Shown: positions 63,526 through 64,000 of the stretch, piece after piece
How positions within the stretch are numbered: position 1 is the stretch's first letter
Layout of the letters: each line of letters opens with the position of its first letter
Origin: Promicromonospora umidemergens
GTDB taxonomy: Bacteria; Actinomycetota; Actinomycetes; Actinomycetales; Cellulomonadaceae
DNA: 64,000 bases
Direction of reading: 5' to 3'
NCBI RefSeq assembly: GCF_024171995.1
Contig: NZ_JAMTCT010000003.1
Location: 428,346 to 492,345, forward strand
Made by a program: the position numbers and the translations under genes
The notes under the pieces: model-generated
What the model was told of the DNA's origin: nothing
The model's database searches: none
What the model saw: only the letters and a program-made list of their open reading frames with translations

Positions 63526-63619
63526 GGCATGCCTTTCTGGTAGGTGTTGACGCGACAGGAGGGCGGTTCCAGGCTGATGCCCGGAACCGCCCTCCTGCAC
63601 GTACAGGTCGCGCTGGTTC

Positions 63620-63910
63620 TCAGATGCCGGCAGCGAGCTGCGAGTCGGCGTCCTGCAGCGTCGTAGCGGCCTGCTCCAGGAACGAGGCCATACCCTCGAT
63701 ACCCTCGATGGCCTGCTTCGCGCCCGTCGTGAACTCCTCGTACGACTGCTGGAACTTGCCCGACGCCTGGTCCGTCTGGAAACCAGACGCCACCAGGTTG
63801 TTCACCTGAGACGACAGGTTCGTCAGCGTGTCCATGACCTGCGACTGACCGTTACGCAGCTGACCGGCAGTACCCCGGAGCTCCTCGTACGTCACGTTCA
63901 TGTTTGCCAT
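63620..63910 (-). CDS. WXG100 family (ESAT-6-like) protein
   Basis: The ATG at 63910 (SD AGAAGGGG) gives 96 residues, the usual WXG100 length: helix 1 TYEELRGTAGQLRNGQSQVM, turn LVASGFQTDQASGKF, where SGF stands at the WxG position, and helix 2 EGMASFLEQAATTLQDADSQ. It should form a hairpin dimer secreted by, or priming, a type VII system. It is the first gene of a seven-gene run. No EccC ATPase is in the window. Confidence 0.9.
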   Translation of the reverse strand: MANMNVTYEELRGTAGQLRNGQSQVMDTLTNLSSQVNNLVASGFQTDQASGKFQQSYEEFTTGAKQAIEGIEGMASFLEQAATTLQDADSQLAAGI

Positions 63911-64000
63911 GAAGTTTCCCCTTCTCAGATCCCGGCCGGCCCCCACGGCCGATCCGACTACCCAGACCCTAACGGCCACCGACCCACCGGTCGATGGGTA

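Overview
The window is high-GC DNA with GTG starts, dense ORFs and many ATGA-type gene overlaps. Gene content and order point to an actinomycete, probably of the Micrococcales (Promicromonosporaceae or Cellulomonadaceae are plausible; this is inference). Taxon-informative markers are the tRNA-Trp-secE-nusG-rplK-rplA block, an acid-extended NusG, the rpmG-MaoC-MaoC block near murB, and WXG100-like proteins.

Layout. 1-3120 (minus): an operon of an ECF-like sigma factor, a small putative beta-sandwich protein, an intracellular subtilase and the start of a fourth gene that runs off the edge. 3212-6147 (minus): tRNA-Trp, secE, nusG, rplK, rplA and a terminator. 6399-10197 (plus): ABC exporter plus NarL-type two-component system. 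10228-12243 (minus): a Ser/Thr kinase with a long acidic insertion in its N-lobe. 12429-17298: an adenosine deaminase family enzyme, L,D-transpeptidase, murB and an MFS transporter. 17339-18891: a tnpB gene with terminal hairpins. 19122-26141: LacI regulator, TPP-riboswitch-controlled thiC, a secreted C39-like protease and a large secreted amidase; two related palindromes sit at the convergent gene ends. 26246-27906 (minus): the MaoC pair, rpmG and tRNAs Met, Thr, Tyr. 28033-34652: RarD, an acyltransferase-SGNH protein, an OmpR-type two-component system with a lipoprotein, and a HAD phosphatase. 34649-42310: a VapBC-type toxin-antitoxin pair and several regulator/enzyme or regulator/transporter modules with clear palindromic operators.

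42.3-56.4 kb is accessory DNA. Two cassettes, each pairing a divergently transcribed XRE-type regulator with a HAD phosphatase, are each bracketed by direct copies of a short motif (CTNTTGCGGACTAT followed by GCGGAC). The first cassette is also flanked by a ~160-bp direct repeat and holds a C-terminal remnant of a tyrosine recombinase. Between the cassettes lie a TetR-controlled six-gene oxidoreductase operon, an HD-domain protein and a TrmO-like protein.

56.4-64 kb returns to core-like genes (yajQ, htpX, ferredoxin-NADP reductase). It ends in a seven-gene minus-strand run that starts with a WXG100-like protein and contains a 437-residue, coiled-coil/membrane protein resembling type VII secretion substrates. 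All identities are from motif reading alone; no database search or computed alignment was run.
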